This document shows positions 35,982 through 44,861 of a stretch of DNA of 64,000 nt, piece after piece (within the stretch, counting starts at the first letter, position 1; the number at the start of each line of letters is the position of its first letter). Source of the stretch: Rhodopirellula sp. (lineage in GTDB: Bacteria; Planctomycetota; Planctomycetia; Pirellulales; Pirellulaceae); contig NZHC01000045.1 in the NCBI GenBank assembly GCA_002689655.1, positions 112,483 to 176,482 of the forward strand, in the 5' to 3' direction. A model generated the notes under the pieces. The model was not told where the DNA came from and made no database searches. It saw nothing but the letters and a program-made list of their open reading frames with translations. The position numbers and the translations under genes are program-made.

Positions 35982-37513
35982 TCAATTCCCTCAATCTGCT
36001 AGCAGCTCTACCAGGCCTTGAGACAGCGTTTCAGACCCTCAGCAGCCCTGCAGGACTCGCTGTTGTAATTGTCGGCACGGCATTGGGAATCTTTGTCGGT
36101 GCAGTCCCTGGTTTAACAGGCACGATGTTGATCGCGTTGGTTCTGCCATTGACGTACGGTGCCGACCCACTGCTGTCGATGGCATTTCTGATCAGTATTT
36201 ATGTGGGTGCGGTCAGTGGTGGAATGATCACCGCGACGCTGCTGAGAATGCCAGGTACCCCTGCATCGATCATCACCACGCTGGACGGCTACCCGATGGC
36301 CCAACAGGGCAAACCCGGGCGTGCTCTAGGACTGGGTGTCATGGCATCGCTGGCAGGGGGCATGATTTCATGGGTGTTCCTCGTGCTACTTACCAGCCCG
36401 ATTGCCAAACTCTCATCCAAGTTCGGCTTCTTTGAATATTTTTCGCTGGTGATGATGGCTTTAGTTCTCATTGCGACCATCGGTGGTAAGTCACTCTCCA
36501 AATCACTGTTGTCCGGCTTTCTCGGAATCTTCTTGGCAATGCCAGGCATTAATCCTGCAACCGGCCAAGCTCGGCTAACGTTCGGAGTCACCGAATTGAA
36601 CGATGGTTTTCAGTTGCTGCCTGTCTTGATCGGCTTGTTCGCAGTCAATCAGATTCTACGCGACATCACGAACATCGAGCAAAAATCAAAACCGATTGAG
36701 CTTGGCAAGGAAAGTGTTTTCCTGAAAGCATCGGACTTTATCAAACACGGAATCAACTTAATTCGTTCTTCTGTGATCGGGACATGGATCGGTATCCTAC
36801 CTGGGATTGGGGCCAACATTGGATCGGTCACGGCCTACAGCGTTTCCAAAAGTCTTTCCAAGACACCCGAAGAGTACGGCACGGGTCACGAAGACGGTGT
36901 GGTCGCATCCGAGGCGGCCAACAACGCGACCATTGGCGGCGCACTCATTCCGCTGATTGCCATGGGCCTGCCGGGCAGTGTGGTCGAAGCAGTCCTCTTG
37001 GGTGCATTGGTCATTCACGGTTTGCAGCCCGGACCACGCCTGTTCAGCGAGAGTCCAGAAATGGTTTACACCATCATGGGCGCCATGCTGATCGCCAACA
37101 TTGCCATGGCCGCGACAATGATATTTTCGATGCGTCTATTGGCAAAAGTGGTCCATGTCCCTCGCCCCTATCTACTTCCCGTCATTCTCTGCTTTTGCGT
37201 GATCGGTTCGTTCGCATTGTCAAATCGATTATTTGATGTCTGGGTCATGCTTGGGTTTGGCGTACTGGGTTTCTTTCTCGAGTCAGTCAAAATCCCGTTA
37301 GCACCGTTCATCATTGGATTTGTACTTGGCCCAATCGCGGAGGAAAATCTCAGCCTTGGACTGCAAGCATCCAATGGTAGTTTTTGGCCAATTGTGACCC
37401 AACCACTTTCGCTGGTTTTCATCTTGATTGCCCTCGCAATGTTGCTGGTGCCGCACCTGAAAACGAAATTTGGCTCAGTGCCAACTGGATCATCACAGGA
37501 GCCAATGAAATGA
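35978..37513 (+). CDS. tctA: Tripartite tricarboxylate transporter large permease
   Basis: TctA forms the main channel of tripartite tricarboxylate (TTT) transporters for carboxylates such as citrate, taken up with a cation gradient. The 511-residue protein has ~11 helices and the two family repeats, visible as VGAVPGLTGTMLIALVLPLTY with GMITATLLRMPGTPASI near the N-terminus and IGTWIGILPGIGANIGSVTAY with GALIPLIAMGLPGS in the middle. It starts at GTG 35978 and its stop overlaps the next start (ATGA at 37510). TctA needs a TctB partner and a periplasmic binding protein; both are supplied by the next gene as one chain. Confidence 0.93.
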   Translation: MINSLNLLAALPGLETAFQTLSSPAGLAVVIVGTALGIFVGAVPGLTGTMLIALVLPLTYGADPLLSMAFLISIYVGAVSGGMITATLLRMPGTPASIITTLDGYPMAQQGKPGRALGLGVMASLAGGMISWVFLVLLTSPIAKLSSKFGFFEYFSLVMMALVLIATIGGKSLSKSLLSGFLGIFLAMPGINPATGQARLTFGVTELNDGFQLLPVLIGLFAVNQILRDITNIEQKSKPIELGKESVFLKASDFIKHGINLIRSSVIGTWIGILPGIGANIGSVTAYSVSKSLSKTPEEYGTGHEDGVVASEAANNATIGGALIPLIAMGLPGSVVEAVLLGALVIHGLQPGPRLFSESPEMVYTIMGAMLIANIAMAATMIFSMRLLAKVVHVPRPYLLPVILCFCVIGSFALSNRLFDVWVMLGFGVLGFFLESVKIPLAPFIIGFVLGPIAEENLSLGLQASNGSFWPIVTQPLSLVFILIALAMLLVPHLKTKFGSVPTGSSQEPMK

Positions 37514-38877
37514 AAATGCCAACGCTCCTCTGGCACTCAGGTTCAGTGATAGCCATCGCTGCGTTGATTGGCTGGCAAGTCCTCCGTGCCACCTCGCAAT
37601 CAGCAGAAAATGGATACCCCGAACGTCCGATCCATATCGTGGTTCCTTACGATGCTGGTGGTGGCAGCGATACGTTTGTCCGAATCCTGCAGAAAGGAAT
37701 CTCCGAGGATCAGCTTCTGGATCAACCGCTAGTCATCATCAACCAAGCGGGAGGCAGCGGAACCATTGGCAGTCGCGAAGTAAAGAATGCTGATCCAGAT
37801 GGCTACAAAATCCTCTGCCACCACAACGCAATCATCACGGCAAAGCTGGCAGAAACAGTTGATTACGGCCCAGAAGCATTTGAACCGATCGCCATGACAG
37901 GTGAAATGTCGATGGTCATCCTGGTTCGAGACGATTCACCGATCAGGAACATCGTCGATCTTCTGCAGACAGCTAAAGACAAACCGAGCACGATTCGTTT
38001 TGGAGCGAATAAAGGAGCGCCTGCTTACTTCACCACTCTACAATTGCAAAAAGCGTTACCGGGCGCAGAACTCAGCATCGTGTCGGCAGGTGGCGGAGCA
38101 GACCGTTACAGTAAAATCCTTGGTGGTCACCTTGAAGCCGGTATTTTCTCTCTTTCGGAATACCTCGATTTCCGCGGCATCGAAGGCACACCTGCTGATG
38201 AAAACATTCGCGCCATTGCCCTGCTGAGTAATGAACGCCACGAGTCGATTCCAGATGTGCCTACAACCGTTGAGCTGAAAATTCCGGTAGTGCTCACCAA
38301 CGCCAACTACTGGTGGGCCCCTAAAGAAACACCACCAGAGATAATCGACTTCTGGGCCAATGTACTCGCCAAAGCAATGCAAAACGAAACCGTGCTAGCG
38401 GAACTTGCTCGGCTACGCATGGACCCGAGCTACGAAAGAGACTCAGCACTGCAAGCACGACTGGCCGACACCATCAAACAATTCAATTTGGTAGCAGAGC
38501 AAGAACAGTCATGGCTACCAAACTTCACCGTTTATGTAGGCATCCTGCTGGCGATCTTGATGGCATGGGCCATTTTGGAAGCAATCCTGCGGAAAAATGG
38601 TGGTGAGCAAGCTGCTGCTCCTCTTATGTCGGAGCCGTTTCGAAAACGTCCGGACATTGCCCTCGCTTGCTTTGCCTTGCTGTGTGGATATGTGCTATTG
38701 CTTTCCACTGGATGGTTGCCGTTTGCAATCGCTTCAGCGGCCATGGTGGCATTGATTGGTGGTCAAATGATGCGGGGTGCTCCGGCACGGTGGCTTGTCC
38801 TGCTGGAACTCGCGGTCCTGACGGGGCTCGGAAGCCAGTTTATCTTCACCGAGGTCTTTGTTACCCCTTTGCCGTGA
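37510..38877 (+). CDS. TctC-TctB fusion: tethered substrate-binding protein and small permease
   Basis: The 455-residue protein starts with a helix (8-27), followed by a TctC-type solute-binding domain (YPERPIHIVVPYDAGGGSD at 36-54; VIINQAGGSGTIGS at 75-88; about 300 residues in all). From residue ~338 it continues with four helices, 338-360, 381-400, 402-421 and 427-448, the last three matching the small TctB subunit. In ordinary TTT systems TctC is a free periplasmic protein and TctB a separate gene; here one chain joins them, which would hold the receptor at the membrane beside TctA. The start lies in the ATGA overlap with tctA. The substrate is not predictable from the sequence. Confidence 0.85.
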   Translation: MKMPTLLWHSGSVIAIAALIGWQVLRATSQSAENGYPERPIHIVVPYDAGGGSDTFVRILQKGISEDQLLDQPLVIINQAGGSGTIGSREVKNADPDGYKILCHHNAIITAKLAETVDYGPEAFEPIAMTGEMSMVILVRDDSPIRNIVDLLQTAKDKPSTIRFGANKGAPAYFTTLQLQKALPGAELSIVSAGGGADRYSKILGGHLEAGIFSLSEYLDFRGIEGTPADENIRAIALLSNERHESIPDVPTTVELKIPVVLTNANYWWAPKETPPEIIDFWANVLAKAMQNETVLAELARLRMDPSYERDSALQARLADTIKQFNLVAEQEQSWLPNFTVYVGILLAILMAWAILEAILRKNGGEQAAAPLMSEPFRKRPDIALACFALLCGYVLLLSTGWLPFAIASAAMVALIGGQMMRGAPARWLVLLELAVLTGLGSQFIFTEVFVTPLP

Positions 38878-38939
38878 GATCCTCACATTGCGGTACAGCA
38901 AAAAAGCAGCGTCGTCTCCAGACGCCTCCCCTCACCACA

Positions 38940-40091
38940 TCAGCCCACCAGCAAAGCTTCGATTTCACCGCGGGGGACCACATTCATGACAAGGGGTTGC
39001 GAACCGTCATCCTGTGACTGCTGCCAAGTCACGATGTAATTGTCGGCAGTTGTTAGTACATCGACATAACGACTGCATCCAGTCCCATGAGGGCTGACAA
39101 ACATGGGATGGTTCACTGACAAACGCTGCACCGTACGCAAGTCACCATTTCGACAATAGGCAACACCGCCCAATTCTTCACAGGAGTAACCACGGGGGCG
39201 TTTCACAGCCGTGGCATGTTGATCTAGATTACGAACACATTCGCCACCATCATAGAAAAACAGCTGCACTTCCTGATCTGCCAAAACACCAACGCGAGGT
39301 AAACTGACCAGAGCAGTTCCCCGAGTCATCGCCACATCCCATGTGAAACCACGGGGAAAAAAAGTCAGGTTCGCATGCTCCACACTTAATGCGCGATCAC
39401 CCAAGACTACGTAACCCGTATTCGAACTGGTCCAACAAAACGGATGAGTACAAAAAAGGAGACAATCCGCACCTTCATGCGATCCCACAAACGGATCTTT
39501 GATGTGCAGGAATCGTGGATCATCAGTTTCAAGAACCGTTTCCGCCGCGGCGGTGGAAAGCTGTGTGATGGAATCAGCAGTCAAGCGATCAATCGTCCAG
39601 ACTCCAGTTCCCGGTTTCAGATGTGAACTGAATTCTTCTGGATAACCAATCCCCTGCTTCTCGGTGGAAACAAATAGTTCGACACAATCGTTGACGAACC
39701 GCAACGCGGAACCCTCAATCGACAAGACTTCCCGTCTCCCAACATTCAAATCAGCTTTTGAAAAAGATAACGAGTGCTGGAACGTCTGGGCATTGTCATC
39801 AGAGCGAAAAATTGCAAGTTCCAGTCCACGTTCACCTGCTCCTAAACCAGTTCGCGAGTCCCCCTGGTTACGAAACCGACCGGTCAGCCAAAGCGTTCCT
39901 TCCTGATCTTGCACCATGTTGCCGCCACCAAACCAATGTCCCGTGCCTGATCGCTGGGGAGGAACAATGACTTGTGCCTGGTCCTGGTCCATCAATCTTG
40001 AGGCAACTGCCTTCAGTCGGGTTGTAATATCCAAATTCAAAACCTGCGGAAACGGAAAACTAAAAATGGGGGTGCCACTGCTTCGCGACAA
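38940..40091 (-). CDS. Sialidase-like beta-propeller protein
   Basis: The 383-residue protein looks like the exo-alpha-sialidase / GH-type propeller proteins common in planctomycetes: repeated strands with SGTGHWFGGGNMV, GTLWLTGRFRN, LELAIFRSDDNAQTFQ and ILHI/LHIKDPFV-like turns where Asp-box motifs would sit. I see no clean SxDxGxTW box, except a relaxed SDDNAQTF, and the arginine triad cannot be assigned, so catalytic activity is uncertain. There is no signal peptide, so it would act in the cytoplasm unless the start is misplaced; an ATG at 39992 (MDQDQAQVIV) is an alternative. It is convergent with the transporter operon, ending 62 bases from it. Confidence 0.65.
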   Translation of the reverse strand: MSRSSGTPIFSFPFPQVLNLDITTRLKAVASRLMDQDQAQVIVPPQRSGTGHWFGGGNMVQDQEGTLWLTGRFRNQGDSRTGLGAGERGLELAIFRSDDNAQTFQHSLSFSKADLNVGRREVLSIEGSALRFVNDCVELFVSTEKQGIGYPEEFSSHLKPGTGVWTIDRLTADSITQLSTAAAETVLETDDPRFLHIKDPFVGSHEGADCLLFCTHPFCWTSSNTGYVVLGDRALSVEHANLTFFPRGFTWDVAMTRGTALVSLPRVGVLADQEVQLFFYDGGECVRNLDQHATAVKRPRGYSCEELGGVAYCRNGDLRTVQRLSVNHPMFVSPHGTGCSRYVDVLTTADNYIVTWQQSQDDGSQPLVMNVVPRGEIEALLVG

Positions 40092-40248
40092 ACAACATAG
40101 ACAGTAACAATGTGTCGGGCATCCGAAAGCATAGCAAACAAGATTCCGAATGCGTCACGCCCTATCGTCTGGATCGATAAGCCGGCTTCAACTCACCCAT
40201 GCAAATCCACGGACAGGCACGAGCAATCCGCCGGAATCCTGCTGCGTT

Positions 40249-40341
40249 CAGCGCAGTTAGAATCCAGCCAGCTGAAATTCAGCGCAGTTAGAATCCTGCC
40301 AGCTGAAATTCAGCGCAGTCAGAATCCTGCCAGCTGAGATT
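40249..40341. repeat. Three 31-bp tandem repeats with internal hairpin
   Basis: Three consecutive 31-base units begin at 40249, 40280 and 40311, differing by one to four bases. Each unit end plus the next unit start forms GCTGA-AAT-TCAGC, a 5-bp stem. The array lies between two reverse genes and ends four bases after the PQQ-propeller stop. Confidence 0.9.
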
Positions 40342-40345
40342 CGGC

Positions 40346-41653
40346 TCAGTTTCCCAAGCAGTAAACATATTCCTGACGCTGGCCATCCTCGAAATGTGCG
40401 ACTCGGGTATAGATCCGACTGCCGCAAATCGCAGGGGTGGCAAACACACTATCACCAAGCTTATTTTCGGCCACTTTCTGAAACGAATCAGGGCTCGCCT
40501 TGAACAAAAATGTCTGACCTGCCTCATTTGCCGCGTAAATCACATCACCTACCATCACTGGTGAACTACTGAAGGTACCACCGAGTCGTTTCTTCCACAT
40601 TTCTTTTCCATCGCGACAGCGAAAACAAGCGGCAATTCCGGCATCCAACGTGGCATATAAGTATCCGTCCCGTTGAAGCATCGAAGGCACATAAACTCGA
40701 CTCTTATTTTGCCAAACGATCTCACCGGAACCATCTGCCTTGACGGCAGACACATGGTTCGTGGGATAGCCACCGCTGGTAAAAACATGAACTCCATCAG
40801 TAACAGCACTGGTAACACATTCTGTCGTTGCCCCTTCAATCTCCCAAATTACTTCTCCGTTCAAAGGATCAAGACTCGTGACCAAGTCACCACCACTCAG
40901 AAGCAACTGGTCCCGGCCAGCGGCTTTGAGAATGATAGGCGACGCATAATTCGGTTTAGATGGTCGATCCCGCTGCCAAAGAACCTTACCAGTATCACGA
41001 TCCAAACCAACCACGACCCCACCACTTTTGTTGTCTGCCGAAACGATCACAAGAGCACCAAAGAGGGCTGGCGATGCACCATAGCCCTGATGCAACACAT
41101 AATCGGAAATTCGCTTTTGCCAGAGAATCTCTCCATTTAAATTCAATGCCGTAGTCCATAACGCATTATCATTCATGAAATTGATAAATAGTTTTTGGCC
41201 ATCAGTCGCAACGGAGGACGAGGCCAACGACGCCTTCTGATTCAGTTTGTTGCTGCTCTTATTGGCAAACCCACCCGCATGAACCACCCTCTGCCAATTC
41301 AACCTACCGGTCTCACGATCGACACTGACAACCGACTGCTGTTCCTTGCTTGAATCGGCAGTCGCAAGAAACACCTGATCAGAGAAGATGGTGGGTGAAC
41401 CATGACCTCGACCTTCAAGCGGTAAACGCCAACGAACATTTTCCGTTTGACTCCATTGCATGGGAGGCTGCTGATCCTCGACAGCTACGCCATTCTGTGC
41501 GTATCCGCGCCACCACGGCCAATCATTTCCTGATATTGAAGGCCGTTCAGCGAGGACACCACTGGAAAGCACAATCATCAAAAAAAGACAGAAAACGTCT
41601 GGATGGATGCTACACCAACCGCCGGCCGGTGAGATTCTGTTTCGTGGAGTCAT
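40346..41653 (-). CDS. Secreted PQQ-type beta-propeller protein
   Basis: The 435-residue protein has a signal peptide (VFCLFLMIVLSSGVLA) and then a propeller of PQQ/BamB-like blades, seen as GSPTIFSDQVFLATADSS, VVSVDRETGRLNWQRVV, VVGLDRDTGKVLWQRD, SLDPLNGEVIWE and CFRCRDGKEMWKK. The motif WPWWRGYAQNGVA at the start is shared by many planctomycete proteins of this class. No PQQ-dehydrogenase active-site residues are evident, so a binding or scaffolding role in the periplasm is more likely than catalysis. It is a single reverse gene; a 31-bp repeat array follows its stop. Confidence 0.85.
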   Translation of the reverse strand: MTPRNRISPAGGWCSIHPDVFCLFLMIVLSSGVLAERPSISGNDWPWWRGYAQNGVAVEDQQPPMQWSQTENVRWRLPLEGRGHGSPTIFSDQVFLATADSSKEQQSVVSVDRETGRLNWQRVVHAGGFANKSSNKLNQKASLASSSVATDGQKLFINFMNDNALWTTALNLNGEILWQKRISDYVLHQGYGASPALFGALVIVSADNKSGGVVVGLDRDTGKVLWQRDRPSKPNYASPIILKAAGRDQLLLSGGDLVTSLDPLNGEVIWEIEGATTECVTSAVTDGVHVFTSGGYPTNHVSAVKADGSGEIVWQNKSRVYVPSMLQRDGYLYATLDAGIAACFRCRDGKEMWKKRLGGTFSSSPVMVGDVIYAANEAGQTFLFKASPDSFQKVAENKLGDSVFATPAICGSRIYTRVAHFEDGQRQEYVYCLGN

Positions 41654-41825
41654 TACGATCAGACTTCAAGTTTAAATGGGGGGACACATTCACCAATAAA
41701 ACGCTGCAAGCACTCATTTTCCAAATCGCTGCACGCAGTGAATGACAACTGCAACATGAAAAAATGGTAGTCTCTGCATTCGTTACGTCTTGATTTTTCG
41801 ATCCGCTAACCATTCATGATAACCG

Positions 41826-42245
41826 ATGTCCGTCCAACCGTTTCACCTTGCATTCCCTGTCCGCGACATTTCCGAGGCGAGAGCTTTCTATGCAGGAATT
41901 CTGGGACTGCCCGAAGGTCGAAGCAGTGAGGAGTGGATCGATTTTAATATGTACGGACATCAAGTCGTCACCCATCTTGACCGTAACCTCACCACATCGA
42001 CACATCACAACGAGGTTGATGGGCATGCCGTCCCCGTACCACACTTTGGGGTGATCTTGACGATGGACGACTGGCGAGCCCTACGAGATCGATTGGTCGC
42101 ACAGAAAGTGGAATTCCAAATCGAACCCTACATCAGATTCGAGGGGCAAGTAGGTGAGCAGGCAACCATGTTCTTCCTTGATCCCTCCGGCAACGCTCTT
42201 GAATTCAAGGCATTCGCTGACATGTCGGAACTATTTGCAAGATAA
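41826..42245 (+). CDS. VOC superfamily (glyoxalase-like) protein
   Basis: A 139-residue cytoplasmic protein of the vicinal oxygen chelate fold: the N-terminal [22 protein letters not shown], the [12 protein letters not shown] strand and the C-terminal [15 protein letters not shown]. The His of FHLAF, the His of VPHFGV and the Glu of NALEFKA are in the usual metal-ligand positions. Such proteins isomerise, cleave or bind small molecules and the exact reaction cannot be told. It is a single gene; 327 bases follow before the next one, which hold a 40-codon frame at 42259-42381 that I cannot support. Confidence 0.88.
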   Translation: MSVQPFHLAFPVRDISEARAFYAGILGLPEGRSSEEWIDFNMYGHQVVTHLDRNLTTSTHHNEVDGHAVPVPHFGVILTMDDWRALRDRLVAQKVEFQIEPYIRFEGQVGEQATMFFLDPSGNALEFKAFADMSELFAR

Positions 42246-42572
42246 CAGGCAACCTAACATGCATGATGATACGGCCCCGCAGGGCTGTATTGAAGCTCTT
42301 CACGCAAATCCAGCACTGACGACTCCTCCGGCCCAACTGAAAATGCAAGTTCTTTCCTATCAAACCAAATTGAATCGCTAATTGTGGGCTCTGTTATCCG
42401 AATCAACTCGCAATCTGAGAAGCACAGGATTGCTGAATACAGGCTCCAGGAAGCAAAACAAGCTTACCAGTATCGCATTTACGGTCAGAACTCGAGTCGT
42501 ACTGCAAACCTGTTTCCGTTAATCTATGCCTCAACCATCACTTCTGTTTTCACCTCGCACTAGGATTCTCGC
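42246..42572. other. Intergenic stretch without a secure gene
   Basis: A frame at 42259-42381 (MHDDTAPQGCIEALHANPAL) has no strong ribosome site or known domain. The rest is AT-richer and should hold the promoter of the acyltransferase gene. I see no repeat or RNA gene. Confidence 0.35.
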
Positions 42573-44861
42573 GTGGACGGTTGGCAAATTATCCTCACGG
42601 TTTTGGTCGTTGGTCTTGTGGCACTGGGCTTGATGTTGCTAATCGCGCCCCGATTTACCATTCGATTACCTTTCGCAGTACTGCTTTCGCTGCTGTACCG
42701 AAAACAGGTCGTCGGACTCGAAAACATTCCCAACGACCAGGGATGTGTGGTGGTTAGCAATCACGTTTCATGGATCGACGGAGTGCTGTTGTTGTGGATA
42801 TTACCACGCAACATCCGCTTCGTAGTTGACGGAGGAAACTTCACGAATCCACTTCTCAAGGGATTGGCAAGCCGGTTTGGCACCATTTTGATGGCAGCCA
42901 ATCCCAAGTCGATAGGACGAGCCTTGAAGGAGGGCAGAGAGGGCGTGAAAGCAGGGGACCTGATCGGTATTTTCCCAGAAGGCACCCTGACGCGAACTGG
43001 GCAACTGCAAACTTTCAAGCCTGGCTACCAAAAAATACTCAAAGGGACGGATGGCTGCATCCTACCCATCTACATGGAAGGAATGTGGGGCAGCATTTTC
43101 AGCCATTCAGGTGGCAAACTGTTCTTCAAATGGCCTGACAAATTCCGCAGACGACTTACGCTCCACATCGGCAAGCCACTTACTGCCGAAACACCACTTT
43201 CGCATGTTCGTTCAAGTGTCTTGGCACTGGGTGCTGCGGCAACGATTGATAATCGCCAGGAGTTCCCGATCCTTGCCAAACGCATCATCCGAGTTTGGAG
43301 AAAGCGATGGAAGTCACTACAAGCAGCAGACTCATTGGGTCAGCAAGCGAGCGGACGATCAATGCTGTTACGAGTCTTCGCACTAAGACGCGTCTTGCGG
43401 CGGGAAGTCTTTGCAAAAGATGAGCAATTTGTCGGTGTGCTATTACCGCCAAGTGTTGGTGGTGTTGCAGTGAATGTCGCTCTGGCCATGGATCGCAGAG
43501 TTGCAGCAAACCTGAATTACACTGTAAGCAGCGATGTGGTGAATCACTGCATAAAGGACGTGGGCATCAAACATGTTCTCTCCACTGAGAAATTCATCAG
43601 CAAGACAGGATTGGAAGTTGACGCTGACATGGTGATGCTGGATACCCTGCGGGATAAAGTCACTGTTGTCGACAAGACGATTGCATTCATACAAGCCTAT
43701 TTGATCCCAGCCGTATTACTTGACCTTCTATTAGGACTGAACAAGATAAAAGCAGATGACTTGCTAACGGTCATCTTCACAAGTGGCTCAACGGGGATGC
43801 CCAAGGGTGTTCTACTGAGCAATGCCAACATCAGTCACAATGTGGATGCGATTGATCGCGCGGTGCGGTTGAATAACAAGGACACTGTTCTTGGCATTCT
43901 TCCATTCTTTCACTCCTTTGGTTACTCAGTGACCTTATGGGCAGTTCAAACTCTGGGCCCCTGCGCTGTTTACCACTTCAATCCTCTCGACGCGAAGCAG
44001 GTTGGAAAGCTGTCGGAAAAATTTGGAGTGACCGTTCTGCTGGGCACTCCGACATTTCTGCGTGGCTACCTGCGACGAGTCAAACCCGAACAGTTTTCAA
44101 AACTCGATGTAGTCGTTGTTGGTGCTGAAAAAATGCCAGGTGAGCTATTCGGAGCCTTTGAAGAGAAATTTGGGGTACGACCCGTTGAAGGCTATGGGGC
44201 AACAGAGTTAAGCCCCTTGGTATCCGTGAATATTCCCCCGTCACGATCGCCTGCAAAGTTCCAGCCCGATCGGGTCGAAGGATCAGTGGGACGTCCCCTG
44301 CCGGGAGTCTCAGCGCGAGTGGTCACTCCTGACACCGATCATGAACTCGACACGAACGAAGATGGCATGTTGCTCATTTCGGGTCCCAATGTGATGAAAG
44401 GCTATGCCAATCGTGAGGACCTGACCAAGGAAACGATCAACAATGGGTGGTATGTCACCGGTGACATCGCCCACATTGATCAGCAGGGCTTCATTCACAT
44501 CACAGGACGCCTCAGTCGATTCTCCAAAATCGGAGGTGAAATGGTGCCCCATGTACGTGTCGAGGAAGAATTGGGAAAATCATTCTGCGAAGGTGAGGAT
44601 GATGAACAAGTTCGCTTGTGCGTGACAGCTGTGCCGGATGCTAAAAAGGGTGAGCGGCTGATTGTCCTTCATCTGAAAACGGAGAAAGACATCACAGAGA
44701 TTCGAAAATCACTTAGCGATGCCGGTCTGCCCAACCTGTTTATTCCGGCTCAAGACAGTTTCATTGAAATTGAGGAAATCCCGATGCTTGGAACTGGAAA
44801 ACTTGATCTCAAAGGTGCAAAACAGATGGCTGCAGACCTGGTTGCAGCGGGAACTTCATGA
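42573..44861 (+). CDS. Bifunctional acyltransferase / acyl-ligase (Aas-like)
   Basis: The 762-residue protein begins with a membrane helix and a PlsC-type acyltransferase: NHVSWID (the HX4D catalytic pair), then FPEGTLTRTG. From residue ~300 it continues with an acyl-AMP ligase: P-loop TVIFTSGSTGMPKGV, GYGATELSPL, GWYVTGDIAHIDQQGFIHITGR and the C-terminal GTGKLDLKGAK with the catalytic Lys. This order is that of E. coli Aas, which re-acylates lysophospholipids using free fatty acid and ACP, but without the transporter module found in some relatives. It starts at GTG 42573. Its stop overlaps the next start by four bases (ATGA). Confidence 0.9.
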   Translation: MDGWQIILTVLVVGLVALGLMLLIAPRFTIRLPFAVLLSLLYRKQVVGLENIPNDQGCVVVSNHVSWIDGVLLLWILPRNIRFVVDGGNFTNPLLKGLASRFGTILMAANPKSIGRALKEGREGVKAGDLIGIFPEGTLTRTGQLQTFKPGYQKILKGTDGCILPIYMEGMWGSIFSHSGGKLFFKWPDKFRRRLTLHIGKPLTAETPLSHVRSSVLALGAAATIDNRQEFPILAKRIIRVWRKRWKSLQAADSLGQQASGRSMLLRVFALRRVLRREVFAKDEQFVGVLLPPSVGGVAVNVALAMDRRVAANLNYTVSSDVVNHCIKDVGIKHVLSTEKFISKTGLEVDADMVMLDTLRDKVTVVDKTIAFIQAYLIPAVLLDLLLGLNKIKADDLLTVIFTSGSTGMPKGVLLSNANISHNVDAIDRAVRLNNKDTVLGILPFFHSFGYSVTLWAVQTLGPCAVYHFNPLDAKQVGKLSEKFGVTVLLGTPTFLRGYLRRVKPEQFSKLDVVVVGAEKMPGELFGAFEEKFGVRPVEGYGATELSPLVSVNIPPSRSPAKFQPDRVEGSVGRPLPGVSARVVTPDTDHELDTNEDGMLLISGPNVMKGYANREDLTKETINNGWYVTGDIAHIDQQGFIHITGRLSRFSKIGGEMVPHVRVEEELGKSFCEGEDDEQVRLCVTAVPDAKKGERLIVLHLKTEKDITEIRKSLSDAGLPNLFIPAQDSFIEIEEIPMLGTGKLDLKGAKQMAADLVAAGTS

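Noticed and set aside
40249-40341. CRISPR array
   Set aside because: Units are directly adjacent without spacers, and no cas genes are present in the window.
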